Shown here piece by piece: positions 17,404 through 25,600 of a stretch of 53,446 nucleotides of DNA (the stretch's first letter is position 1; each line of letters opens with the position of its first letter). Below the pieces are notes generated by a model. It made no database searches, had not been told where the DNA came from, and saw only the letters and a program-made list of their open reading frames with translations. The stretch lies in NCBI GenBank assembly GCA_949502025.1, contig CATBCG010000054.1, positions 1-53,446 on the forward strand, written 5' to 3'. The stretch comes from MGBC131033 sp910585655. GTDB taxonomy: Bacteria > Bacillota > Clostridia > Lachnospirales > Lachnospiraceae. The position numbers were made by a program, and so were the translations under genes.

Positions 17404-18378
17404 TTATCTGGCAAGTCGTCTGGATACGTCTACCATATAAGGATCCAGAAGCTTTTCCATCGCCAATGCTTCTTCAATGTCATAGTCTACAAACTGCCCA
17501 TGACGATAAGCTATTACCCGATTGGAAGCTCCGTCACAGAGTAAATCAACGGCTTTTGCTCCCATCATAGACGCATAAACCCGATCTTTTGCCGTCGGGC
17601 TGCCGCCTCTTTGAATATGTCCGATGATTGTCGCCCTGGTTTCCATCCCGGTTGCAGCCTCGATCCTCTTTGCCATGTTGTAGGAATCGCCTACCCCTTC
17701 GGCGTTTATAATGATGTAATGCTTCTTGCCAATCCGATGCTTTTCTTTAATCGCCTCAATGATCCGTTGTTCATTATGGTCGTAATTCTCCGCCATTAAA
17801 ATCTCTTCGGCTCCGTTGGCGATACCGCACCAGAGCGCAATATAACCGGCATGCCGTCCCATTACCTCAATGATGCTGCAGCGTTCATGAGAGGTAGCCG
17901 TATCTCTGACTTTATCAATGGCTTCCATCGCCGTATTCACTGCCGTATCAAAGCCAATCGTATACTCGGTACAGGCAATGTCCAAATCTATCGTTCCAGG
18001 AAGTGCGATGGTATTGATTCCAAGAGCAGCCAATTTCCGCGCCCCCTGAAAAGAACCGTCCCCGCCGATTACAACGATTCCGTCAATGCCGTATTTCCTG
18101 CAGATTTCCGCACCCTTTTTCTGACCTGCCTCTGTTTTGAATTCTTCACAACGATCCGTGTAAAGAACTGTCCCGCCCCGTTGTATGATATCTGATACAG
18201 AGGTCGAATCCATATCTATGATCTCCTCGTCCAGAAGCCCTGCATAGCCCCTGCAGATACCCTTTACGGTCTTTCCTGCTGCGATTGCCGTTCTGACTAC
18301 TGCGCGGATGGCTGCATTCATGCCAGGAGCATCGCCTCCACTGGTCAGTACGCCGATTGTTTGAATCTCTTTTGCCAT
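17404..18378 (-). CDS. pfkA: ATP-dependent 6-phosphofructokinase
   Basis: A 324-aa glycolytic enzyme that phosphorylates fructose-6-phosphate at C1. It has IGVLTSGGDAPGMNAAIRA (ATP site), GGTVLYTDRC, GGDGSFQGA, the catalytic loop PGTIDLDIACTEYTIGFDTA, and EVMGRHAGYIAL. In most relatives the loop reads TIDNDI; here the Asn is Leu, while the two aspartates are kept. The ATG at 18378 is chosen because GGAGGAAAATC precedes it. The upstream frame to 18420 has no ribosome site. It is the last gene of the minus-strand housekeeping block, downstream of dnaE. Confidence 0.96.
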   Translation of the reverse strand: MAKEIQTIGVLTSGGDAPGMNAAIRAVVRTAIAAGKTVKGICRGYAGLLDEEIIDMDSTSVSDIIQRGGTVLYTDRCEEFKTEAGQKKGAEICRKYGIDGIVVIGGDGSFQGARKLAALGINTIALPGTIDLDIACTEYTIGFDTAVNTAMEAIDKVRDTATSHERCSIIEVMGRHAGYIALWCGIANGAEEILMAENYDHNEQRIIEAIKEKHRIGKKHYIIINAEGVGDSYNMAKRIEAATGMETRATIIGHIQRGGSPTAKDRVYASMMGAKAVDLLCDGASNRVIAYRHGQFVDYDIEEALAMEKLLDPYMVDVSRRLAR

Positions 18379-18505
18379 GATTTTCCTCCATTCTGCGCCA
18401 CGGAATCTCCGGGGCTGCATGATTTCATAAGATAGGGGTTCCTTTGTATGAAATCGTTTACATTTTAATACCCATACTAAGAGGGTTATTTATCCACGCC
18501 CTATT

Positions 18506-21500
18506 TTACCCTATCTTGCGCCGATGATCAATACTCTTTTCGACGATTTTTATATTTTCTTTTCCATATTGTTCCCACAATTCTGCCAATAACTCCGGCT
18601 CTATCCGGACGCTGCGGCTTGCCGGAAGATGTTTTACAATCCGTTCTGCCGTACAGTAAATGCACACGCCGTCCATTCCGTCTGAATGTTCCAGACGATG
18701 ATAAAGTTCCTGCTCCTTGTTTAAAAAGGTCTCCTTATCCGGAAACTGAATCCACAACTCCCTCGGCACCTGTTCAAAAGGGATGATTTCCTGGGCGATC
18801 AGCTTTGCGTCCTTTCCTTCTTCTATCGATACCTTTCCGCGAATAAATATTTTTCGTTCCGGTCCTAAATATTGTTTGTATTTTTCATAATCCCTTGGAA
18901 ACAAAATTACCTCGACCGTTCCCAAGGTGTCCTCCACCGTCAAAAACGCCATCTGCGCATTCGTACGGGTCAGCTTTAACGTTGTTCCGGCTATCATTCC
19001 GCCGATTAACACCATACGGTTATCCTCTAACCGGACGCTGCCACTTTCTTCTTCCCATACAAAATCACTGGTATATGCGGTAACGTTTTTCTTTATCAGA
19101 CCTTCGTACTCCTCCAACGGATGTCCGCTGACATAAATTCCCAGTACCTCTTTTTCAAAGGCAAGCAGCTCCTCTTTGTCAAACTCTCCTAACACCGGAA
19201 TCGGTGCCGTATATTCTGCCTTTTCCTCTTCGGAAATCAAATCAAACAGCGACATCTGACCGGACATTGCATTTTTCCGCTCCTGGTTGACCGAATCCAT
19301 CACCTGCCCGTAAACAGCCATTTTTTCCTTTCTTGTGCCAGGCATACTATCTAACGCCCCTGCCTTGATAAAGCCTTCTATCGTACGCTTATTGATTTCT
19401 TTGCCGGAAGTACGCTCTACCAAATCCTGAAGCGAACGGAATGGTCCGCCTCTCTCCCGTTCTCCTATAATGCTTTGAATGACCGGCGTACCAAGTCCTT
19501 TGATCGCAGAAAGACCATAGCGAATGGCTCCCTCGGATACCGAGAACTCGCCTTCCCCCAAATTGATATCCGGCGGCAGAATCTCGATCTCCATCTGACG
19601 GCAGGTCTGAATATATTCAGCGATTTTACGGGCGTTAGAAAGTACGGAAGTTAAAAGAGCCGCCATATATTCCTTTGGGTAATAAATCTTTAGATACGCC
19701 GTCTGATAGGCTACTACCGCGTACGCGGCGGCATGGGACTTGTTAAACGCGTACTTGGCAAAATCTGTCATTTCATCAAAGATATGGTTCGCTACTTCCT
19801 CTGAAATCCCCTTAGAAATACAGCCTTCTACATCCTCCTCCTGGTTTCCGTAGACAAAATTTTTCCGCTCCCGTTCCATGACAGCCGCCTTTTTTTTAGA
19901 CATCGCACGCCGTACCAAATCGCTTCGCCCATAACTGTAGCCAGCCAGTTCCCGAACAATCTGCATTACCTGCTCCTGATAAACAATACAGCCATGCGTC
20001 GCCTCTAAAATTGAGACAAGCTGCGGACACTCATATGTAATCTGTTCCGGATGGTTTTTTCCCTGAATATATTTTGGAATAAAATCCATCGGTCCCGGGC
20101 GGAACAAAGAAATCCCGGCAATGACATCCTCGATATTTTCCGGACGCAGCTCTTTCATAAAACCTTTCATACCAGGGCTTTCCAACTGAAACACCCCTTC
20201 TGTTTTCCCGGAGCTAATCAATTCAAAAATCTTTGGATCATCATAGTCGATTTCATTGATATCCAGCCAATCCTTCGCTGTTTCTCCTTCTTTTGGCTTA
20301 CTATGCCCTTTGTTGATCATCTCCACTGCATTTTGAATGACGGTAAGGTTGCGCAACCCCAAAAAATCCATTTTTAAAAGTCCCAGCTCTTCTAACGTGG
20401 TCATCGTATACTGCGTGGTAATCACGTTGTCCGCTCCACGGGAGAGCGGTACATATTCATCCACCGCCTTTTTACTGATCACGACGCCTGCCGCATGGAT
20501 AGAAGTATGACGCGGCAATCCCTCCAAACGCTTGGACATTTCAATCAGCCCGTTTGCCCGCTCGTCCGTTTCACAGGCAATCCGCAGATCCGGATTCACC
20601 TGCAACGCCTTTTCTATCGTCATTCCCAAATCGCCCGGAATCATTTTTGCAAGATTGTCCACATAAGCATACGGCAGATCCATTGCCCGCCCTACGTCGC
20701 GGATAACCTGCTTGGCTGCCATCGTTCCAAACGTGACAATCTGAACGACTCGATCTTTTCCATATTTTCCCGAAACATAATCAATGACTTCCTGCCGTCT
20801 TTCCACGCAGAAATCAATATCAATATCCGGCATCGTTACTCGTTCCGGATTCAAGAACCGCTCAAACAGGAGCTGATAGCGGATCGGGTCGATATCCGTG
20901 ATTTCTAACGCATAAGAAACGATACTTCCGGCGGCTGAACCACGTCCCGGACCTACGGCAATCCCATGATCTTTGGCATATTTGATAAAGTCCCATACAA
21001 TCAGGAAATAATCGACAAAGCCCATATTTTTTATCGTATCCAATTCGTATTCCATCCGCTTGATTAGTTCCTGCGGCTCTTTTGGATAGCGACGTTTAAG
21101 CCCCTCCCGACAGAGCTTATTGAGATATTCCCAGGCACTAAAGCCCTCCGGTACCGGATAAATCGGCAGTTTATACTCTCCAAATACAATCTCTACATTG
21201 CAGCGTTCTGCAATTTTCCCGGTATTTTCCAAAGCTTCCAGGGCATAAGGAAACAAAGCGCCCATTTCCTCCGGAGACTTTACATAATACTGTCCGCCGT
21301 CATAGCGCATTCTATTTTCGTCTGTTACCTTTTTCTGGGTCTGAATACAAAGCAAGATATCATGCGCCGCCTCGTCGCTGTCATAAATATAGTGACAGTC
21401 GTTTGTCGCCACCAACGGAATCCCTGTATCCGCATGGAGACGTAACAGTCCTTGATTGACGGTTTTTTGTTCCGGAATCCCATGATCCTGCAATTCTAAA

Positions 21501-22060
21501 TAAAAATGATCTTCTCCGAAAATCTCTTTGAGACGGAGCGCTTCGTTTTTTGCTTCTTCATACTGCCCCCGTCTAAGACAGGTCGCCACCACACCCGCAA
21601 GACACGCCGACAATGCAATGATTCCCTCATGATATTCTTTCAACACTTCATAATCTACTCTCGGTTTATAATAAAAGCCCTCCGTAAAGCCCTTTGATAC
21701 CAGCTTTACCAGATTGGAATAACCTGTATCGTTCTCTGCCAGCAGCACCAAATGATGATAACGTTCATCGGAAGCGCCCTCGTCAATCGACGCACTCTCC
21801 GTCCTGTGACCGGCACGCTGACGGCTTTCCCTGTCAAACCGAGAGCCTGGAGCCACATACACCTCGCAGCCGATGATCGGCTTTACCCCAACTGCTTTCG
21901 CCGCTTTATAAAAATCAATCACACCGTACATCACGCCATGATCCGTTATGGCAATGCTGTCCATCCCCAGTTCTTTTACCCTCTGAACCAGCTCGCTGAT
22001 TTTACTGGAGCCGTCCAACAAACTATACTCTGTATGTACGTGCAAATGGGTAAAACTCAT
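18506..22060 (-). CDS. dnaE: DNA polymerase III alpha subunit
   Basis: A 1184-aa replicative polymerase of the DnaE type. It starts with the PHP domain (FTHLHVHTEYSLLDGS, ITDHGVMYG). The C-family polymerase core has PGRGSAAGSIVSY and the catalytic PDIDIDFCVERR, then GVFQLESPGMK, SLFRPGPMDFIP and YQEQVMQI. The helix-hairpin-helix region follows (YGLSAIKGLGTPVI). A C-terminal OB-fold includes VRLEDNRMVLIGGMIAGTT. Firmicutes usually have PolC as the main polymerase, with DnaE for primer extension and repair synthesis. The ATG at 22060 is preferred because GAGGA is then 6 bases away. Another ATG lies at 22066. Confidence 0.96.
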   Translation of the reverse strand: MSFTHLHVHTEYSLLDGSSKISELVQRVKELGMDSIAITDHGVMYGVIDFYKAAKAVGVKPIIGCEVYVAPGSRFDRESRQRAGHRTESASIDEGASDERYHHLVLLAENDTGYSNLVKLVSKGFTEGFYYKPRVDYEVLKEYHEGIIALSACLAGVVATCLRRGQYEEAKNEALRLKEIFGEDHFYLELQDHGIPEQKTVNQGLLRLHADTGIPLVATNDCHYIYDSDEAAHDILLCIQTQKKVTDENRMRYDGGQYYVKSPEEMGALFPYALEALENTGKIAERCNVEIVFGEYKLPIYPVPEGFSAWEYLNKLCREGLKRRYPKEPQELIKRMEYELDTIKNMGFVDYFLIVWDFIKYAKDHGIAVGPGRGSAAGSIVSYALEITDIDPIRYQLLFERFLNPERVTMPDIDIDFCVERRQEVIDYVSGKYGKDRVVQIVTFGTMAAKQVIRDVGRAMDLPYAYVDNLAKMIPGDLGMTIEKALQVNPDLRIACETDERANGLIEMSKRLEGLPRHTSIHAAGVVISKKAVDEYVPLSRGADNVITTQYTMTTLEELGLLKMDFLGLRNLTVIQNAVEMINKGHSKPKEGETAKDWLDINEIDYDDPKIFELISSGKTEGVFQLESPGMKGFMKELRPENIEDVIAGISLFRPGPMDFIPKYIQGKNHPEQITYECPQLVSILEATHGCIVYQEQVMQIVRELAGYSYGRSDLVRRAMSKKKAAVMERERKNFVYGNQEEDVEGCISKGISEEVANHIFDEMTDFAKYAFNKSHAAAYAVVAYQTAYLKIYYPKEYMAALLTSVLSNARKIAEYIQTCRQMEIEILPPDINLGEGEFSVSEGAIRYGLSAIKGLGTPVIQSIIGERERGGPFRSLQDLVERTSGKEINKRTIEGFIKAGALDSMPGTRKEKMAVYGQVMDSVNQERKNAMSGQMSLFDLISEEEKAEYTAPIPVLGEFDKEELLAFEKEVLGIYVSGHPLEEYEGLIKKNVTAYTSDFVWEEESGSVRLEDNRMVLIGGMIAGTTLKLTRTNAQMAFLTVEDTLGTVEVILFPRDYEKYKQYLGPERKIFIRGKVSIEEGKDAKLIAQEIIPFEQVPRELWIQFPDKETFLNKEQELYHRLEHSDGMDGVCIYCTAERIVKHLPASRSVRIEPELLAELWEQYGKENIKIVEKSIDHRRKIG

Positions 22061-22089
22061 CCTCATTCCTCTTTTCTGTATGGAAAGGC

Positions 22090-22344
22090 CTAATTGCCTG
22101 TCAGATATTTTTCAATATTTTCCATCGCGACTTCTTCGTCCTCGCCGTTGACCGTAATGATCACCTCGTCTCCGGACTGCAGTCCCATACTCATCATACC
22201 CATAATACTTTTTGCATTTACTTTCTTGTCGCCAGTCTCTACATAAATACCACTTTCATAACGGCTCGCTACTTGTACCAATAGCGCTACCGGTCTGGCT
22301 TCCAAGCCGCTCGGAATACTGATCAAAATATTTTTTGTCAACAT
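22090..22344 (-). CDS. Crh-like HPr-family protein (His15 replaced by Glu)
   Basis: An 84-aa HPr-fold protein. In PTS phosphocarriers position 15 is the phosphorylated His in a GxHARP motif. Here the motif is SGLEARPVALLV, with Glu15, so it cannot carry PTS phosphate. The regulatory serine is intact (NAKSIMGMM, Ser46), and HPr kinase is encoded five genes upstream. Bacillus Crh also lacks His15 (it has Gln) and likewise follows whiA. It probably acts as a Ser46-P corepressor or signalling protein in carbon catabolite control. AGGAGG lies 7 bases before the ATG at 22344. The frame stays open up to an ATG at 22425 inside the tandem RNA element. Its own symbol is not certain. Confidence 0.9.
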   Translation of the reverse strand: MLTKNILISIPSGLEARPVALLVQVASRYESGIYVETGDKKVNAKSIMGMMSMGLQSGDEVIITVNGEDEEVAMENIEKYLTGN

Positions 22345-22359
22345 TACCGCTCCTCCTAT

Positions 22360-22582
22360 TTTAAGTTCCGTAGATACCCTTCCCAGACACCTTCCTTTAG
22401 GTGATTTTCTGACCGCCAAAAACATGCGCTCATAAAACCACCTGTGCCTTGTCCGGGTATCTACTATTTAAGTTCCGTAAAATTTCTTCCATGACACTTC
22501 TCCTTAGCTTGTTTTCCGGTCGCCAAAAACATGCGCCCATAAAACAAGCTGTGTCCTGTCCGAAATTTTACTGTTTAAGTTC
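22360..22582 (-). ncRNA. Tandem pair of 95-nt structured RNA elements upstream of the Crh-like gene
   Basis: Two units, 22370-22464 and 22477-22571, share the same layout on the minus strand: 10-bp P1, 11-nt strand, 10-bp P2, 25-nt apical region, P2', 19-nt strand, P1'. P1 is GTAAAATTTC/GAAATTTTAC in the first-transcribed unit and GTAGATACCC/GGGTATCTAC in the second. P2 is AGCTTGTTTT/AAAACAAGCT and AGGTGGTTTT/AAAATCACCT. A 5-bp stem can form between the flanking strands (GACAC or GGCAC with GTGTC). GCGCATGTTTTTGGCG is invariant in the apex. GAACTTAAA flanks each unit. Stems differ but stay paired. I do not recognise the class. It could be a cis-regulatory leader, a processed RNA or a structured dispersed repeat. 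Confidence 0.8.
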
Positions 22583-22588
22583 TATTGC

Positions 22589-23536
22589 TTATTGTCTTTC
22601 TTCCCGAAGCCTGTCCGCAATCAGGCTCAGCTTTTTTAGTCTATGATTTACCCCGGATTTGCCAATCGGGACAGACAGCATACTTCCCAGTTCCTTTAAA
22701 GATGCCTCCGGATGCTCCAGACGGAGCCAGGCGATTTCAGAAAGGCTCTCCGGCAATGAAGAAAAACCGCCATGTTCCCGGATATAACGAATATCTTCCG
22801 CCTGCTTGGCAGCCGCCTCTACGGTCTTGTTGATATTGGCTGTCTCGCAATTTACCTGACGATTGACGGAATTACGCATCTCCTTTACAATACGGACGTT
22901 TTCTAACTCCATCAGAGCCTGATGCGCCTCCATCACATTTAACATATCTACGAGCTGCGCGCCTTCTTTGAGATAAACCAAAAAATGATGCTTTCGCCCT
23001 GTCACCTTAGAATCAAAACCAAACGAATTGATCAAGTTTCTAAGTTGGAGTGCTTTTGCTTCTGTTTGGGTAACAATTTCATAATGATACCCCTTCTCCG
23101 GATCGCTGATGGAACCGGACGCCAGAAAGGCGCCTCGGATAAAGGCTCGTTTACAGCAATAATTTTGTACGATCAAATTACTGACCAGAGATAAGTCCTC
23201 TCTGATATCTCCATATTCGTCTAAAAGCTTAGCAGCCTGCAGCACCTTTTTCGCCAGTATTCGATCCTTGACCAGTACCGTATACATAAAATTCTGCCCG
23301 CCTCCTCTGCGGACGGAAACCTCTGTCCGAATCGAAAAGGTCTGCTTTAATAAAAGAAAAAATTTTTTTGCCACGGAAATATTTTCTGTATGAATCCAAA
23401 GCCGGTAATCGTCGTCCTCTGTAATCTGTATCCGTCCGCACAGCGTAATAATCGCCGTCAGTTCGGCAATCTGACAATGCCTGGCTGTTCCGCACAGCTC
23501 ACTTAACTCTGCTTTCACCTCTGCTGAAAAAGACAC
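22589..23536 (-). CDS. whiA: WhiA, DNA-binding cell-division / sporulation regulator
   Basis: A 315-aa protein, the usual family length. The N-terminal LAGLIDADG-like region includes SFSAEVKAELSEL, AFLASGSISDPEKGYHYEI and VYLKEGAQLVDMLNVM. The C-terminal helix-turn-helix is SLSEIAWLRLEHPEASLKELGSML followed by GKSGVNHRLKKL. In Firmicutes it binds DNA and affects division and chromosome segregation. The start is the GTG at 23536, with GGAGG 8 bases upstream. The longer frame to 23617 would translate the hairpin repeats and has no ribosome site. It follows rapZ directly, without the yvcK gene found between them in Bacillus. Confidence 0.94.
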   Translation of the reverse strand: MSFSAEVKAELSELCGTARHCQIAELTAIITLCGRIQITEDDDYRLWIHTENISVAKKFFLLLKQTFSIRTEVSVRRGGGQNFMYTVLVKDRILAKKVLQAAKLLDEYGDIREDLSLVSNLIVQNYCCKRAFIRGAFLASGSISDPEKGYHYEIVTQTEAKALQLRNLINSFGFDSKVTGRKHHFLVYLKEGAQLVDMLNVMEAHQALMELENVRIVKEMRNSVNRQVNCETANINKTVEAAAKQAEDIRYIREHGGFSSLPESLSEIAWLRLEHPEASLKELGSMLSVPIGKSGVNHRLKKLSLIADRLREERQ

Positions 23537-23568
23537 GCCCCTACCCTCCCATATCCTCCTGATAGCCT

Positions 23569-23640
23569 CCATGTCTTTTAATGTGTACGCACATTTTGAT
23601 GTGCGAGCGCATTTCAATGCGCGAGTGCATTTTAATGCAC
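23569..23640. repeat. Four-unit, 18-bp-period hairpin array between rapZ and whiA
   Basis: Read on the minus strand, four consecutive 18-base units occupy 23569-23640: GTGCATTAAAATGCACTC, GCGCATTGAAATGCGCTC, GCACATCAAAATGTGCGT and a degraded ACACATTAAAAGACATGG. Each of the first three is a small stem-loop of the form NNNCATYAAAATGNNN, and the outer bases change in pairs. The first unit supplies the stop codon of rapZ. The array ends about 33 bases before the whiA start, with the whiA ribosome site in between. It is not a CRISPR: there are no unique spacers. Confidence 0.85.
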
Positions 23641-24507
23641 TTCATCACGATGTTCTATCCGGCAGCTATAATCTGTCTCGTCCAAAGCTGCCTTTAGAGC
23701 GTTGGCTAACGTAACGGAACGGTGATGCCCTCCGGTACAGCCAATCCCAATCACTAATTGGTTTTTGCCTTCCGCAATATAATTTGGAATCAAAAATTCC
23801 AGCATATCCATCAATTTACCTAAAAATGTCCCCGCCAGCGGCGAAGCCATTACATAATCATACACCAGCGCGTCGTTTCCCGTCAAGTCTTTTAGCTCTG
23901 GAACATAATAAGGGTTCGGTAGAAAACGTACGTCAAAAATCAAATCGGCGTCTGCCGGAATCCCATGTTTAAAGCCAAAAGAAACAACGGTAAGATAAAA
24001 ATTTTGGTGTCCTTGCCCACGAATAAAAATCCGATCGATCTCTGCCTTTAGCTCCCGGACTAAGAGCCTGCTTGTGTCTATGATATAATCTGCCCGTTTT
24101 CTTAAAAAAACAAGCCGATCCCGTTCTAATTCGATCCCTTTGTCAATCCGCATATCGGCTCCTGCCAGCGGATGAAGTCTCCTCGTTTCTTTAAAACGCC
24201 GTACCAATGTTTCTGTCGCAGCGTCTAAAAATAAAACCTCCGTCTGATATTCCCGGATTACTTCCAACATCGGCGCAAGCTGTTCCAACGCCTGCCCGCT
24301 TCGGATATCAATCCCCAATGCTACTTTCCGAATATCGGAGTCTCCGCCGATGGTCAGCTCCAAGAATTTTTTGATCAACGGCACCGGAAGATTATCCACA
24401 CAAAAATATCCGGCATCCTCCAGCATTTTCAGCACGGAGCTTTTCCCTGCGCCCGACATCCCTGTCACCAGTACAAACCTCTGTTCGTTCTTCTGTATCT
24501 CTTCCAT
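23632..24507 (-). CDS. rapZ: RapZ / YvcJ family nucleotide-binding protein
   Basis: A 291-aa P-loop protein. Walker A is GMSGAGKSS near the N-terminus, followed by LEDAGYFCVDNLP. Other family blocks are LFLDAATETLVRRFKETRRLHPL, DTSRLLVRELK, VSFGFKHGIPADADLIFDVRFLPNPYY and GCTGGHHRSV near the C-terminus. In E. coli RapZ steers RNase E to a small RNA controlling glucosamine-6-phosphate synthase. In Bacillus YvcJ binds nucleotides and affects competence. The ATG at 24507 follows GGGAAG by 8 bases. The stop codon lies within the first unit of the 18-bp hairpin array. Confidence 0.95.
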   Translation of the reverse strand: MEEIQKNEQRFVLVTGMSGAGKSSVLKMLEDAGYFCVDNLPVPLIKKFLELTIGGDSDIRKVALGIDIRSGQALEQLAPMLEVIREYQTEVLFLDAATETLVRRFKETRRLHPLAGADMRIDKGIELERDRLVFLRKRADYIIDTSRLLVRELKAEIDRIFIRGQGHQNFYLTVVSFGFKHGIPADADLIFDVRFLPNPYYVPELKDLTGNDALVYDYVMASPLAGTFLGKLMDMLEFLIPNYIAEGKNQLVIGIGCTGGHHRSVTLANALKAALDETDYSCRIEHRDEVH

Positions 24508-24562
24508 ATCCACTACTTCCCTGTATTATTCCAATCCCCACTATCTTCATACCTGGCACATA

Positions 24563-25519
24563 TTACCATTCACCAATGATACGAACCTCCGGTTCCAGCC
24601 GTACCCCGGACTGTTCTAAAACCCGCGCCTGCACTTCCCGGATCAGCTCCCACACCTGAGCGGCTGTAGCCGTTCCCCGGTTAATGAGAAATCCGCAATG
24701 TTTTTCGGATATCTGGGCATCTCCTATCCGAAATCCTGCCAGCCCTGCCTCCTGAATTAACTTCCCGGCAAAATATCCCTCCGGACGCTTAAACGTACTC
24801 CCGGCGCTTGGGTATTCCAACGGCTGCTTTTCCCTTCTCTTCGCGTTAAACTCCCGGATTCGGGTCAAAGCCTCTTCTGGATCGCCTTCTTCCAGCCGTA
24901 AAGCCGCGCCTAGGACAATTTCCCCGCTATGCTGCATCCGGCTCGTGCGGTAGCCAAGCTCCAGCTCCGTTGCCGCCACAGTAATCAGTTCGCCGTCCGG
25001 GCGAATCAGCAATACTTCTTCCAGACAGCTTGCCAGCTCGCCGCCATATGCTCCGGCGTTCATCATAATTCCTCCGCCCAGCGTACCGGGAATTCCTCCG
25101 GCGTATTCAAGACCGGACAGACCGGCTCCCGCCGTACGTACCGCCAGAACAGAGAGCGGAAGACCGGCTCCTGCCCAAACTCTTGTTCCTTTTCTGTAAA
25201 AATCATACAAACTCCAGGAGGCGTTCTCCTCGAAAGAAGAGAACCCGGCGCGGTCTGTCTGTTTCTTTCCTTCCAAAGCCATTACAACCCCACGGATACC
25301 TTTGTCACTGACCAACAGGTTGCTGCCGTTTCCAATGACCGTTAGAGGCACCTGCTCTCTCTGGCACAGCCGGACAATCCCGGCAGCCTGTCCTGCATTC
25401 TGCGGCGTCACATAATAATCCGCCGGACCGCCGATTTGAAAAGTCGTATGCAGCGCCATTGACTCCTGCCTGCTTACTCTATCGGCTCCTGCCTGCGCTT
25501 CCAGCTCTTTCTGAAACAT
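24563..25519 (-). CDS. murB: UDP-N-acetylenolpyruvoylglucosamine reductase
   Basis: A 318-aa FAD enzyme that reduces UDP-GlcNAc-enolpyruvate to UDP-MurNAc for peptidoglycan. It has HTTFQIGGPADYYV, the FAD loop GNGSNLLVSDKG, AGLSGLEYAGGIPGTLGGGIMMNAGAYGGE, and YRTSRM. The catalytic serine lies in PSAGSTFKRPEGYFAGKLI, and HCGFLINRG follows. The start is uncertain. The ATG at 25519 gives a normal length, but its GGAGG is 13 bases away. A TTG at 25576 has AAAAGG 5-6 bases upstream and would add 19 residues. Confidence 0.94.
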   Translation of the reverse strand: MFQKELEAQAGADRVSRQESMALHTTFQIGGPADYYVTPQNAGQAAGIVRLCQREQVPLTVIGNGSNLLVSDKGIRGVVMALEGKKQTDRAGFSSFEENASWSLYDFYRKGTRVWAGAGLPLSVLAVRTAGAGLSGLEYAGGIPGTLGGGIMMNAGAYGGELASCLEEVLLIRPDGELITVAATELELGYRTSRMQHSGEIVLGAALRLEEGDPEEALTRIREFNAKRREKQPLEYPSAGSTFKRPEGYFAGKLIQEAGLAGFRIGDAQISEKHCGFLINRGTATAAQVWELIREVQARVLEQSGVRLEPEVRIIGEW

Positions 25520-25600
25520 AACCGATGCCACTCCTCCTGGACTGATTTGTTTATTTATATTCCAAACTTCCTGCAATAGAACCTTTTAAACGTTTCTTTT

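Noticed and set aside
23569..23640. CRISPR-like repeat array
   Set aside because: The units are contiguous 18-mers with no unique spacers, and no cas genes are present.
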